Shown here: positions 43,917 to 51,923 of the stretch, in pieces
How the letters are laid out: each line of letters starts with the position of its first letter
Position numbering within the stretch: position 1 is the first letter of the stretch
The notes under the pieces: generated by a model
The model's database searches: none
The model's input: only the letters and a program-made list of their open reading frames with translations
Told to the model about the DNA's origin: nothing
Assembly (NCBI RefSeq): GCF_002005165.1
Contig: NZ_CP019699.1
Coordinates: 1,612,001 to 1,676,000 of the forward strand
Origin: Novibacillus thermophilus
GTDB lineage: Bacteria; Bacillota; Bacilli; Thermoactinomycetales; Novibacillaceae
Length of the DNA: 64,000 nt
Direction of reading: 5' to 3'
Made by a program: the position numbers and the translations under genes

Positions 43917-44741
43917 GTGAAGAAGAGCAGAATGTTGTCGCTGGCGGTACCGCTTATGGTTGTCGTATTTCTGTTTGGGAGTGTTACAAGTGCCGCGCCG
44001 AATGATAACTGGTTACGCAGTAATAAAACGGAGTTAAGTGCCCACCGTGGTGCGCAAGTGGCCGCCCCGGAAAACACATTAGAGGCTATTACGCAGGCAG
44101 GATTACTAGGTTATGGCTTTGTAGAAATTGATGTCCAAAGAACGAAAGACGGTCATTACGTCTTAATGCATGATCAAACAGTCGACCGTACAACGACAGG
44201 ATCAGGAAAGGTAGAAGAGTTGACGTTAAAGGAGATTCAAAGTTTTGCGATTAAGGATAAAGACGGCAATGTAACAAAACATAAGGTGCCGACACTTGAT
44301 GAAGTGCTAGAGGAAGCGCATAAATACAATCTTGGGGTCAATTTTGACGGTTCAAAAGGGAACTGGGAAGACAAAGAGTTCGTAGATGGCATTATGACAC
44401 AAGCAGATGAAGCGAATGTATTAAACCATTCGTTTTTTGTACTGAGCGATAAAAAGGTTCGAGATCAGTTTCACGCATGGTACCCGGAAGCAACTGTGAC
44501 ATTTCTTGGCAATGCCTTGAAGAATGTAGATGCCGATATTAAAGAGTTAAAAAAGTATAAAAGCGCACTTTATACCACATCCATTGACAATGTAGATAAA
44601 AAAGCGGCCCAAAAAATCAGAAGAGCAAAGTTAAAACTGCATGTGTACAACGTCAATTCAACTGAAGCCTATAAAAAAGCGAAAAAGCTCCATCCTCGTT
44701 TGATTGAAACAGATGTGATTGTACCTAAACGGAATAAATGA
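43917..44741 (+). CDS. Secreted glycerophosphodiester phosphodiesterase
   Basis: 274 residues from GTG 43917 (AAAGGAAGTG upstream). Signal peptide LAVPLMVVVFLFGSVTSAA. GDPD barrel: LSAHRGAQVAAPENTLEAITQA (catalytic His and Glu), FVEIDVQRTKDGHYVLMHDQTVDRTTTGSG (metal E-x-D and second His), VPTLDEVLEEAH, VNFDGSKG at a metal site where other members have E-x-K, and a final ETDVIVP. Cleaves glycerophosphodiesters outside the membrane, giving glycerol-3-phosphate; teichoic acid or lipid turnover are the usual sources. Single gene. Confidence 0.9.
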   Translation: MKKSRMLSLAVPLMVVVFLFGSVTSAAPNDNWLRSNKTELSAHRGAQVAAPENTLEAITQAGLLGYGFVEIDVQRTKDGHYVLMHDQTVDRTTTGSGKVEELTLKEIQSFAIKDKDGNVTKHKVPTLDEVLEEAHKYNLGVNFDGSKGNWEDKEFVDGIMTQADEANVLNHSFFVLSDKKVRDQFHAWYPEATVTFLGNALKNVDADIKELKKYKSALYTTSIDNVDKKAAQKIRRAKLKLHVYNVNSTEAYKKAKKLHPRLIETDVIVPKRNK

Positions 44742-44768
44742 TCAAAATCACGTAGAAAAAAATAAAAT

Positions 44769-44797
44769 TTCCGCCAGTCAATTGCGGACTGGCGGAA
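44769..44797. terminator. Strong hairpin after the phosphodiesterase gene
   Basis: TTCCGCCAGTC and GACTGGCGGAA, 11 perfect base pairs. An A-rich run precedes it, so as a terminator with a T-run it would serve the minus strand; on the plus strand it may only mark the mRNA end. Confidence 0.6.
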
Positions 44798-44941
44798 TAT
44801 GTGTGTCAATGGGACAGTTTAATTCTGGCACCACCGCATATCCTTCGTCTGAGCATTCTGAAAGGAAAATCGGAGGAATACTTACAGGAAAGGCTAAAAA
44901 CGCACAAGAATGAAAGGTAAAGGTCCAGCTACTGGGTTCCA

Positions 44942-45112
44942 TTGCGCTTTATTTTTTTCAAAAGCGGCGAACTTATTGACGGAGAACTGCATACGATGCA
45001 CCATGTTGAAAAGTTGACTAACCCACTAAAGAACCTCAAGTTTACTGTATCTTTCCGTTCCAAAGACTGTGACATGATCGTGAAGCGGCCAAAAGGTGAA
45101 AGTGGAAACTGA
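44942..45112 (+). other. Possible decayed coding fragment, 57 codons
   Basis: From TTG 44942 the frame reads FFKSGELIDGELHTMHHVEKLTNPLKNLKF, then FRSKDCDMIVKRPKGESGN and stop. It looks protein-like but is not recognised, and no site precedes it. The rest of 44798-45123 shows no gene apart from an unconvincing 64-codon frame ending at 44913. Confidence 0.25.
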
Positions 45113-45123
45113 GGAGGACAGGG

Positions 45124-45545
45124 ATGAAAGTAACAACGAGGGGGAATATGCGCTGCGGGCCCTGATCGTACTTGGCGACAGACCGTGTGCGGTGCATTCC
45201 ATCGCAGAAGTAGCAGAGAAAACATTGGTACCGATCCACTACTTAGAGCAAATTTTATTGCAGTTGAAAAATCTAGGGTATGTTAAAAGTAAGCGCGGTG
45301 TACAAGGAGGGTATTCTTTGCGCAGGCCTGCAGCCGACATTGTCGTTGGGGACGTTGTCCGTCAACTGGAAGGCCCTTTAGCCCCCATGGGATGCGTCAG
45401 TTTGACAGCGTACGACCCGTGCCCACTGGAAGCCGGTTGTTTGTTAAAGCCGTTGTGGGCCCTTGTGCGTGATACGGTGGCGCAAGTACTGGATAACACG
45501 ACTTTGGAAGATTTGCTAAACGAAAATATTCGTGAGCCGTCATGA
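45124..45545 (+). pseudogene. Rrf2-family regulator, frameshift in a G-tract
   Basis: ATG 45124 sits behind GAGGAGG and opens MKVTTRG, the universal Rrf2 start, but then runs out of frame: the tract A-GGGGG-AA has five G where six would give MKVTTRGEYALRALIVLG. From there the frame open at 45096 carries the rest: winged helix with VHSIAEVAEKTLVPIHYLEQILLQLKNLGYVKSKRGVQGGYSLRR, and three Cys (C-x8-C-x5-C in MGCVSLTAYDPCPLEAGC) like Fe-S sensing Rrf2 members. A five/six G switch could be phase variation, a decay event or a read error. An alternative product from ATG 45096 lacks a site. Next to yezD and ssu remnants, so probably a sulfur or Fe-S regulator. Confidence 0.75.
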
Positions 45546-45713
45546 TCCCCGCCGACGTTCGATTTTTTCCATGTCGTGCCGGCACGAACTAAACTCGACT
45601 AAATACCTCGACATGATCAATTTTACTAAAGTTGATAACTCTGCGTCTCAGTTTCACTTGTGAACTGTTGTCCCGCTGACATCATCAGTCAAAGGAGGGT
45701 GTTAAGGTCCCGA

Positions 45714-45896
45714 ATGAAGACATCAGATGTGCTCGTAGAACACATTGTAAACACGTTGAAAGACTTGCGGTACGGTTACGTTGTAATTACCGTCCACGAT
45801 TCGCGAGTTGTACAAATCGACCGTACAGAAAAACATCGATTGACGGTCCCGCCTTCCCATTCTGAAAGACAATCAGGGAGAGACAATGGCAAATGA
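45714..45896 (+). CDS. yezD: YezD-type DUF2292 small protein
   Basis: 60 residues from ATG 45714: LVEHIVNTLKDLRYGYVVITVHDSRVVQIDRTEKHRL matches DUF2292/YezD, tiny proteins that in Firmicutes stand beside sulfate or sulfonate uptake genes and Rrf2 regulators. AGGAGGG is 16 bases upstream and AAGG five bases upstream; GTG 45699 is an alternative start. The tail after HRL (VPPSHSERQSGRDNGK) is longer than usual. Confidence 0.75.
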   Translation: MKTSDVLVEHIVNTLKDLRYGYVVITVHDSRVVQIDRTEKHRLTVPPSHSERQSGRDNGK

Positions 45897-45934
45897 AAGA
45901 AGTCCTTTTTACTGTTTGCCGACCGGACCACCGG

Positions 45935-45976
45935 AGGCCCCTTCCCTTTGAGCAGTCGCTTGAAGGAAAGGGGCCT
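45935..45976 (+). terminator. Strong hairpin between yezD and the ssuE remnant
   Basis: AGGCCCCTT-C-CCTT pairs with AAGG-A-AAGGGGCCT around a 14-base loop; no T-run follows, and AAGGAGG of the next start comes 10 bases later. May be a terminator or a leader structure. Confidence 0.5.
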
Positions 45977-46002
45977 TACGTATGGAAGGAGGTTTTTCCC
46001 TC

Positions 46003-46340
46003 ATGCCACGGATTGTTGTCATATCCGGTAGTCCATCTCAATCGGCGAAGACATCTATCGTCGCAGAGTACATGTGCGATCTCATGTACGGGAACAGATG
46101 GAGAACGAACGTGATCAAGGTACGGGATTTACCGCCAGAAAGCCTTAATGTATACGTAATTTGACAACCCGGCGATTGTTTCAAGCGTCGAGAATCTAGA
46201 GCAAGCGGACGGTGGACTCTCGCCATTTGCTTATGCTGGATTACGCACTAAAATCCGTTCTGTTTGCACTGGGTGCTCAAAACGTCCTCAGCGGTCTTTT
46301 TCTCCAGGATACGTGGATTGGAAGCTTTTTAGAAAGGTGA
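46003..46340 (+). pseudogene. ssuE: FMN reductase (SsuE type) remnant
   Basis: ATG 46003 behind GGAAGGAGG opens PRIVVISGSPSQSAKTSIVAEYMCDLM..VIKVRDLPPESL, the flavodoxin-like N-terminus of NADPH-dependent FMN reductases. A stop at 46162-46164 follows. About 50 bases later another frame reads LMLDYALKSVLFALGAQNVLSGLFLQDTW, the C-terminal third of the same family. The middle (active-site G-x-Y-K type part) is deleted. SsuE supplies FMNH2 to alkanesulfonate monooxygenase. Confidence 0.7.
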
Positions 46341-46362
46341 TCCTCCTGGAGCCCTTCCGTCT

Positions 46363-46734
46363 ATGGTCGTTGGGTTGCGATATTCTTTAGGCATTTTGTG
46401 GTTGACGTTGATCGTGGCGGAGACCATCTCTTCTGACACGGGGATTGGTTACATGGCGATGAATGCAAGGGAATTCATGCAAAGGTTCACATCCCTTTTA
46501 CTCACACACGATGTGGAGGAAACCGTTGCTTTAGCAGACCGCCTCGTTTTACTTCAGGAGGGAAAAGTAGCTTTTCACATAGACATTCGGCTGGCGCGCC
46601 CCCCGGAGGCGAAACCCAATTTGCTAAGTTCGCGGTGCAAATTCTTGAACGTGTCATGGAAGCCTGATGCCCTTTTTTTTGCATTTTTAATATCTTGTTT
46701 GGTAAAGGAGAGAATTCGATCTTATGACAGCTAA
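46363..46734 (+). pseudogene. Fused remnant of sulfonate ABC permease and ATPase (SsuC-SsuB)
   Basis: The 123-codon frame joins two proteins: VGLRYSLGILWLTLIVAETISSDTGIGYMAMNAREFMQ is the late part of an SsuC-type permease, and directly after it RFTSLLLTHDVEETVALADRLVLLQEGKV is the H-loop end of an SsuB-type ATPase. An in-frame deletion of the permease end and most of the ATPase (Walker A and B are gone) explains the junction near 46480. The C-terminal ~40 codons are unrelated and run into the next gene. Non-functional as a transporter. Confidence 0.75.
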
Positions 46735-47791
46735 TGGCGACAATATCAAAGTGAAACCTCACTTGTTGACAGTCAGTTTAGAACCGGAAAACCAGGAAAC
46801 ACCGGTTCATTTCATAAACGAAGCGATCACGCCAGAAGATCTTTTCTTCAAACGGAACCACTTCTCATATCCGACTGCATCTCAAATTCCGCAGTCGATT
46901 CGCATCGACGGCTTCGTTCGCCGTAACGTGGACCTGTCCCTTCAGACGTTAAGGTCATTGCCCGCCAAATCACTCGTCGTGCCCCTGGAGTGTGCCGGAA
47001 ACCGACGGGCTCTTTTTGATCCGGGGGTTTACGGGGTCAGATGGCAAAGAGGAGCCATGAGTCAAGCTGAGTGGAAGGGGGTTTCCCTAATTCATTTGCT
47101 TCGCTTGGCTGGCGTCAAAGAGGGCGCGAAAGAAGTGGTGTTCGAAGGGGCAGACAGCGGAGAGTATAAAGGAAAAAGACGCGCCTACAGAAGAAGTCTT
47201 CCCCTGGATAAAGCTCTCCATCCCGATACAATCGTCGCATATGACATGAATCGTCGCCCTATTCCGTTGAAACACGGTTACCCGTTTCGCCTTATAGTCC
47301 CTGGTTGGTATGCAATGGCATCGGTCAAGTGGTTGCAAAAAATAACGGTGATTCCCGACACGTTTGAAGGGCCATTTCAAACTGATGACTATGTGTACTA
47401 TCCGCATCCAGAATCGGATGACGGGAAATTGCCCGTCACGTTCATGAAAGTCAACTCCCTCATCCAGTATCCCATCGACTATTCGGTTTTGGAAAAAGGC
47501 GTACACGTCATAAAAGGATGGGCTTGGACCGGGGAAGGAACCGTTAACAGAGTGGAAGTGAGTTTAGACGGGGCGCGCACATGGAAGTCGGCGCGCATCC
47601 GTCAAGATGCCTCGCAGCCTTATAGTGTCGCCATGTGGACTTATCAGTGGCATGCCGTTCAGGAAGGCGAGTACACCATTCACTGCCGGGCGACAAATTC
47701 TATCGGTCAAAGTCAGCCTGTGCAACCAAAGTGGAACCGGTTAGGCTACGGATATAACGGCATCGCATGTGTACGCGTAAAGGTGGGTTAA
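46724..47791 (+). CDS. Sulfite-oxidase-like molybdopterin enzyme
   Basis: 355 residues. Oxidoreductase molybdopterin domain with the Mo-binding Cys in VPLECAGNRRALF and the cofactor contacts in YDMNRRPIPLKHGYPFRLIVPGWYAMASVKWL; then a Mo-co dimerisation Ig-like domain (VIKGWAWTGEGTVNRVEVSLDGARTW). No heme domain and no Tat signal, so a cytoplasmic SUOX-like enzyme with unknown electron acceptor. Context of ruined sulfonate genes fits oxidation of sulfite released from sulfonates. ATG 46724 behind AAAGGAGAG; it overlaps the tail of the ssuCB remnant by 11 bases. Confidence 0.9.
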   Translation: MTANGDNIKVKPHLLTVSLEPENQETPVHFINEAITPEDLFFKRNHFSYPTASQIPQSIRIDGFVRRNVDLSLQTLRSLPAKSLVVPLECAGNRRALFDPGVYGVRWQRGAMSQAEWKGVSLIHLLRLAGVKEGAKEVVFEGADSGEYKGKRRAYRRSLPLDKALHPDTIVAYDMNRRPIPLKHGYPFRLIVPGWYAMASVKWLQKITVIPDTFEGPFQTDDYVYYPHPESDDGKLPVTFMKVNSLIQYPIDYSVLEKGVHVIKGWAWTGEGTVNRVEVSLDGARTWKSARIRQDASQPYSVAMWTYQWHAVQEGEYTIHCRATNSIGQSQPVQPKWNRLGYGYNGIACVRVKVG

Positions 47792-47862
47792 AAAAGAGGT
47801 TCCCACTTATCTTGAGGAGGGAAGAGAGAAACGCAATGAAGGGGGGTGACGGAAATTTCTGA

Positions 47863-47889
47863 TTGATCCCGCGATATTTAGTGTATAAT
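47863..47889 (+). promoter_or_regulatory. SigA-type promoter of the BASS transporter gene
   Basis: TTGATC at 47863-47868 and a perfect TATAAT at 47884-47889 (15-base spacer, short). The -10 overlaps ATG 47888, so transcripts from here would begin after that codon; this supports GTG 47927 as the start. Confidence 0.5.
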
Positions 47890-47926
47890 GGATGCATATT
47901 CAGTTATTGCGCGGGGTGATGTGAGG

Positions 47927-48889
47927 GTGAAGGTGCTTGCGGCGATCAGCACGATTGCAGGAAAGTATTTTGCCATATGGGTGGTCATTATTTCGGTCAT
48001 CGCCTTTTTGTCGCCTGATACGTTTGCGTGGGCGAGTCATTACGTTACCACTTTACTCGGCATCGTGATGTTTGGAATGGGGCTCACCTTAAAAGTCACC
48101 GACTTTAAAATCGTATTGACGAAGCCGTTGCCTGTCCTGATTGGGGTTGCGGCTCAGTATGTGCTCATGCCGCTCATCGGTTTTACACTTGCTAAATGGA
48201 TGAACTTACCGCCAGAAATGGCAGCGGGACTAGTTCTCGTGGGGGCGTGCCCCGGCGGAACGGCCTCGAATGTCATGGTTTATTTAGCAAAGGGAGATGT
48301 TCCCCTGTCAGTGGCGATGACTTCCATTTCCACATTGTTGGCACCTGTTGCAACACCGTTTATACTCCTTTTACTTGCCGGTCAATGGCTGCCGGTCGAT
48401 CCGCAAGCCATGTTGCTATCCATTGTGCAAGTCGTGATTGTACCGATTGTTTTAGGCCTCCTGATGCGAAGCATATTCCCGTCCCAAGTTGAAAAGAGCA
48501 CGACAGTCGTGCCGCTCGTATCCGTATTGGCGATTATGATTATCGTGGCAGCCGTTGTAGGAGCGAATGCCGAAAATATTGCGACCTCTGGCTTTTTGTT
48601 ATTTTCCGCTGTCGTGCTTCACAACGTCCTAGGTTTGCTGCTCGGATATGTGACAGCTCTGTTGCTCGGACTAGATGAAGTGAAGAGAAGGGCCATCTCC
48701 ATCGAGGTCGGGATGCAGAACTCTGGATTAGGCGCGTCGTTGGCAACGGCCCATTTTACTCCTTTAGCTGCACTGCCCAGTGCCATTTTTTCCGTTTGGC
48801 ACAATATTTCCGGACCTGTTATAGCCACCTTTTGGTCGCGAAAACTGGTCGGTGACGAACAAGATCACACTGCGGCACCTCTCAGATAG
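47927..48889 (+). CDS. BASS-family (bile acid:Na+ symporter-like) transporter
   Basis: About 320 residues with 9-10 membrane segments. LLGIVMFGMGLTLKVTDFKIVL, VLVGACPGGTASNVMVYLAKGDVPLSVAMTSISTLLAPVATP and EVGMQNSGLGASLATAHF are the family motifs (the two crossover regions that bind Na+). Bacterial members such as B. subtilis YocS move organic anions, for example keto acids. GTG 47927 lies seven bases after GGGGTGA; the frame is open from 47888. It follows the sulfite-oxidase-like gene by 135 bases but has its own promoter. Confidence 0.9.
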   Translation: MKVLAAISTIAGKYFAIWVVIISVIAFLSPDTFAWASHYVTTLLGIVMFGMGLTLKVTDFKIVLTKPLPVLIGVAAQYVLMPLIGFTLAKWMNLPPEMAAGLVLVGACPGGTASNVMVYLAKGDVPLSVAMTSISTLLAPVATPFILLLLAGQWLPVDPQAMLLSIVQVVIVPIVLGLLMRSIFPSQVEKSTTVVPLVSVLAIMIIVAAVVGANAENIATSGFLLFSAVVLHNVLGLLLGYVTALLLGLDEVKRRAISIEVGMQNSGLGASLATAHFTPLAALPSAIFSVWHNISGPVIATFWSRKLVGDEQDHTAAPLR

Positions 48890-49188
48890 TTGCACTGACA
48901 CTCGAACACTCGAACAATAGGGAAATGTGCCCTTTGGCGCCTTTACCCCGCGCCCTCCTGACCACTCCGTGTATAACCCCGCTTTCATACAAAAAATGTT
49001 CTCGCTCTAAACAGATTCCTTGAAATGCAGGAAAACTCCCCTTCCCTTTTTGAATTCCCACATTTTTGTATTGTAGGAAAATTCGACCTAACTTGAAGCG
49101 GTCGCAACCGGGATTTTCTTTGGCCTGAACATCTGTGGGTCAAAGGGCATGGCGGGCGGACAAAGAATGGGAGGAAAGGGTTATTTAC

Positions 49189-49285
49189 TATTCTATTAAA
49201 ACTTTTTACTATTAAATATAGTTATACTATAACTAGTCTTTCAAACAATATTTAGCCAAAATTTTTAATAGAATATTTGGCTAAA
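49189..49285 (+). promoter_or_regulatory. AT-rich structured leader/operator before the M14 peptidase gene
   Basis: Three interlocking symmetries: TTTAGCCAAA (49251-49260) with TTTGGCTAAA (49276-49285), 10 perfect pairs; TATTCTATTAAAA (49189-49201) with TTTTAATAGAATA (49263-49275), 13 perfect pairs, the second arm lying wholly inside the loop of the first hairpin; and the palindrome TAGTTATA-C-TATAACTA (49219-49235). The first hairpin ends directly before GAAAGG of the gene. 48890-49188 shows no gene. Confidence 0.6.
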
Positions 49286-49292
49286 CGAAAGG

Positions 49293-51851
49293 ATGTTGCC
49301 TTTGCAGAGAATTTGGGCAAGTCAGTCGGTTTTGTTAAAGATGTGGATCGTTTTTTTGGCAGCTGTATTTGCTGCCATGCCGCTGTCTCATGCCGTTCAG
49401 GCAAATGAAACGTCTTATACTCCTGTTCCGTACGAAGAAATCGGGTCTATCTTGTCCCATCACGTCCAACAGAGTGACCGTGTTTCGATGGAAGTCATCG
49501 GCCAGTCTGCTTTAGGACACGACCTTTATGAAGTGGTCATCTCAGAGCCCGGTGTTGACCTTGAGGAAGTGAAGGCGATGCGGAAAGAAATGCTTCAAAA
49601 CCCGGGCAAAATTCGCGAATGGATAGACCAAAACCCTGATTTTAAAGTGCCGCTCATGATTAACGGATCGATCCACGGAAACGAGTATCCGGGTGTCGAT
49701 GCGATTTTAAAGCTCATAGAGCGGTTCGCTTATCAACATGACGAGACTACCAAACGCATCCTGCAACATAACGTTCTCGTCTTTAATGTCGTCGTGAACC
49801 CAGATGGACGTATTTTAGGGACGAGACAGAACGGAAACGGATTTGATATCAATCGCGATCACGTGACGTTATCACAACCGGAAGCTGTCGCAAACGTTGA
49901 CTTGATTACGGAGTGGAATCCGATGGTGCATCTGGACTTACACGGATTTGTCAAGCGATCGGACGACTACCCGGGCCTCATCGAGCCGTGTACCATTCCT
50001 CACAATCCGAATTATGAATACGATTTATTCATTGCATTTGCTTTGGACCAAGCTGAGGCGATGGAAGCGGAACTCGTTGCAAACAAAGAAAACTTTGAAA
50101 CGGATCTGTACCGAAATATGAAGGGGACGCACATTCCTTACCGAGATGCCGAAGACGGTTGGGATGACTACCCGCCCATTTTTACACCGATGTATGCGAT
50201 GCATCACGGAGTATACGGCTATACACTTGAAACGCCGACGAACAGTGTGGACGGTGTCGAATGGCACTACAACGCCGTGATGGGAGCGCTTAAATTTGCG
50301 ACCGACCACAAGGTGGAAATGACTCGAAATCAACTGGAAATATTTAGGAGAGGCGTCGAGTTTGACCATGTTTATCACGAAGAGGGCTTTTTTCCGAAGG
50401 CTTATGTGCTGCCAGTTGATCCCGTTGACCCGACGGCGACAGTGAAAGCTGTGAAGGCCCTCCTCCGACACGACGTCGACGTGATGGAAGCTGAGGAAGC
50501 GTTTACGGTTGATGGAAAAACATACGGCAGAGGGACGTACGTCGTCAAACTGGACCAGGCGAAGAGGAGTTTGGCGAACACGTTGCTTTGGGATGGGGAA
50601 GACATCAGTGATCAAGCGGGTGCCATGTACGATATTTCTGCGTGGAATTTGCCCGATTTATGGGGATTTGAAGCTATTCCGACTCACGATACGATCGATG
50701 TTCCGCTTAAAGAAGTTGAAAATGTTGAGACAGAAGGGGCATTAGTCGGTGAAGGTCCGTACGAAATACCTAACAGTTCCGTTGGGGCTGTCGCTTTGGT
50801 CAACCAGATCATGAGCGCCAACTTCTCCGTTTACAGAGGAGGCAACGGACACTACTACGTGGAAGGCGACGGTAGAGACGCATTGCGAAGGATCGTCCAA
50901 CAATCTGGAATTACGTTACACACTAAAGCCATACCAGACGATGCCGAAGCGCTTGACGCGGTAAACGTCGCCATATTAGATGACGGAGGCCAGCACGGTA
51001 CGCGGACCGCACTGAAGCAACTCGGTTTTAATGTAACCGAAATAGAGCCGAGCGAAATCACTGAACGCGGGTTGGACGACGTTGATGTCTTAGTGGTGAA
51101 CGGTTCAGGGCAACACAGGAGCGCGGCGTATCGAGAGCGCATTCATGCGTTCCTTTCAAACGGCGGGAAGTATGTGGCCATCGGAGCAGGGGCTTCCGGG
51201 GTGGCTGTGGACCTCGGGTTGACCGATACGACCGTTCATACGGCTGGCCGCAGTGGCCGAGACAGCAACGGCGTCGTCCACGTGCACTACAGGGACACAT
51301 CTTTAACCGCTGGATACGGTGAGCGCGATGTCGGGTTTGTCTACAACCCCGTCTGGTATACAGACATTGAGGACGACCGAGTTGTAGCATCTTATGCAGA
51401 TCAGGACTTTTTTAAGGCCGGCTTTTGGAAGAACTCCGAAGTGGCGGCAGGACAGCCCGTCATCATCAAAGGGCATCATCCTGGTGTCACGCTCATCGGG
51501 TTAGAGGTCGGATTCAGAGCCCATCCGGAGTACTTGTACCGGTTGCTTTCAAACGTTATCTATCCCGGAAGGGAAACGGTTTTGACAACGGCTGACGGAA
51601 CGAAAGAGCGCGTGGCGCGTTTCAAACGAGACGGAGAATTGAAAAACGATGAAGTAGCCCGTTCGTTAATGACGCATTTAACCGCCGTAGCCCGTTACGA
51701 AGAAGAAGGGGTGGCGGACAAGGTTGTGAAGCATATGCACGGTTTTAAGCGATTGCTTGAGCATCAGAGGGAAAACGGGTGGATCACTGAGAAGGCGTAC
51801 ACTGTCCTCAAGGGTGATGCCGACTCTCTGATTGCGAAGTGGGACCGTTAA
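49293..51851 (+). CDS. Secreted M14 zinc carboxypeptidase-like protein with GATase-like and FIMAH-like modules
   Basis: 852 residues. Signal peptide LLKMWIVFLAAVFAAMPLSHAV. M14 domain (about 45-350): zinc ligands in LMINGSIHGNEYPGVDA (H-x-x-E) and VHLDLHGFVK, substrate Arg/Asn in NRDHVTLSQPEA, catalytic Glu in YGYTLETPTN. A middle region ends with a class-I glutamine-amidotransferase-like Rossmann part (NVAILDDGGQHGTRTALKQLG, VLVVNGSGQH, GGKYVAIGAGASGVA). The last ~75 residues (RFKRDGELKNDEVARSLMTHLTAVARYEEEG..KWDR) are the module shared with the proteins at 40091 and 51924. Acts outside the cell on peptides. The in-frame TTG at 49302 has better spacing to GAAAGG than ATG 49293. Confidence 0.9.
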   Translation: MLPLQRIWASQSVLLKMWIVFLAAVFAAMPLSHAVQANETSYTPVPYEEIGSILSHHVQQSDRVSMEVIGQSALGHDLYEVVISEPGVDLEEVKAMRKEMLQNPGKIREWIDQNPDFKVPLMINGSIHGNEYPGVDAILKLIERFAYQHDETTKRILQHNVLVFNVVVNPDGRILGTRQNGNGFDINRDHVTLSQPEAVANVDLITEWNPMVHLDLHGFVKRSDDYPGLIEPCTIPHNPNYEYDLFIAFALDQAEAMEAELVANKENFETDLYRNMKGTHIPYRDAEDGWDDYPPIFTPMYAMHHGVYGYTLETPTNSVDGVEWHYNAVMGALKFATDHKVEMTRNQLEIFRRGVEFDHVYHEEGFFPKAYVLPVDPVDPTATVKAVKALLRHDVDVMEAEEAFTVDGKTYGRGTYVVKLDQAKRSLANTLLWDGEDISDQAGAMYDISAWNLPDLWGFEAIPTHDTIDVPLKEVENVETEGALVGEGPYEIPNSSVGAVALVNQIMSANFSVYRGGNGHYYVEGDGRDALRRIVQQSGITLHTKAIPDDAEALDAVNVAILDDGGQHGTRTALKQLGFNVTEIEPSEITERGLDDVDVLVVNGSGQHRSAAYRERIHAFLSNGGKYVAIGAGASGVAVDLGLTDTTVHTAGRSGRDSNGVVHVHYRDTSLTAGYGERDVGFVYNPVWYTDIEDDRVVASYADQDFFKAGFWKNSEVAAGQPVIIKGHHPGVTLIGLEVGFRAHPEYLYRLLSNVIYPGRETVLTTADGTKERVARFKRDGELKNDEVARSLMTHLTAVARYEEEGVADKVVKHMHGFKRLLEHQRENGWITEKAYTVLKGDADSLIAKWDR

Positions 51852-51923
51852 GTTCAGTCTCCACCCTCGGGGCAGTCGCCTTGTCACAAGAGGGAGATCA
51901 CAATCTATTGAGGAGGGCGTGTC

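Noticed and set aside
44719-44913. 64-codon open frame overlapping the phosphodiesterase end
   Set aside because: Starts inside the previous gene, runs through a strong hairpin, and has no recognisable pattern.
45935-45976. S-box (SAM) riboswitch before the ssuE remnant
   Set aside because: Only a single strong hairpin is visible; the conserved S-box core segments are not present.
47888-47926. ATG 47888 as start of the BASS transporter
   Set aside because: It overlaps a perfect TATAAT and has no ribosome site; GTG 47927 follows a good site.
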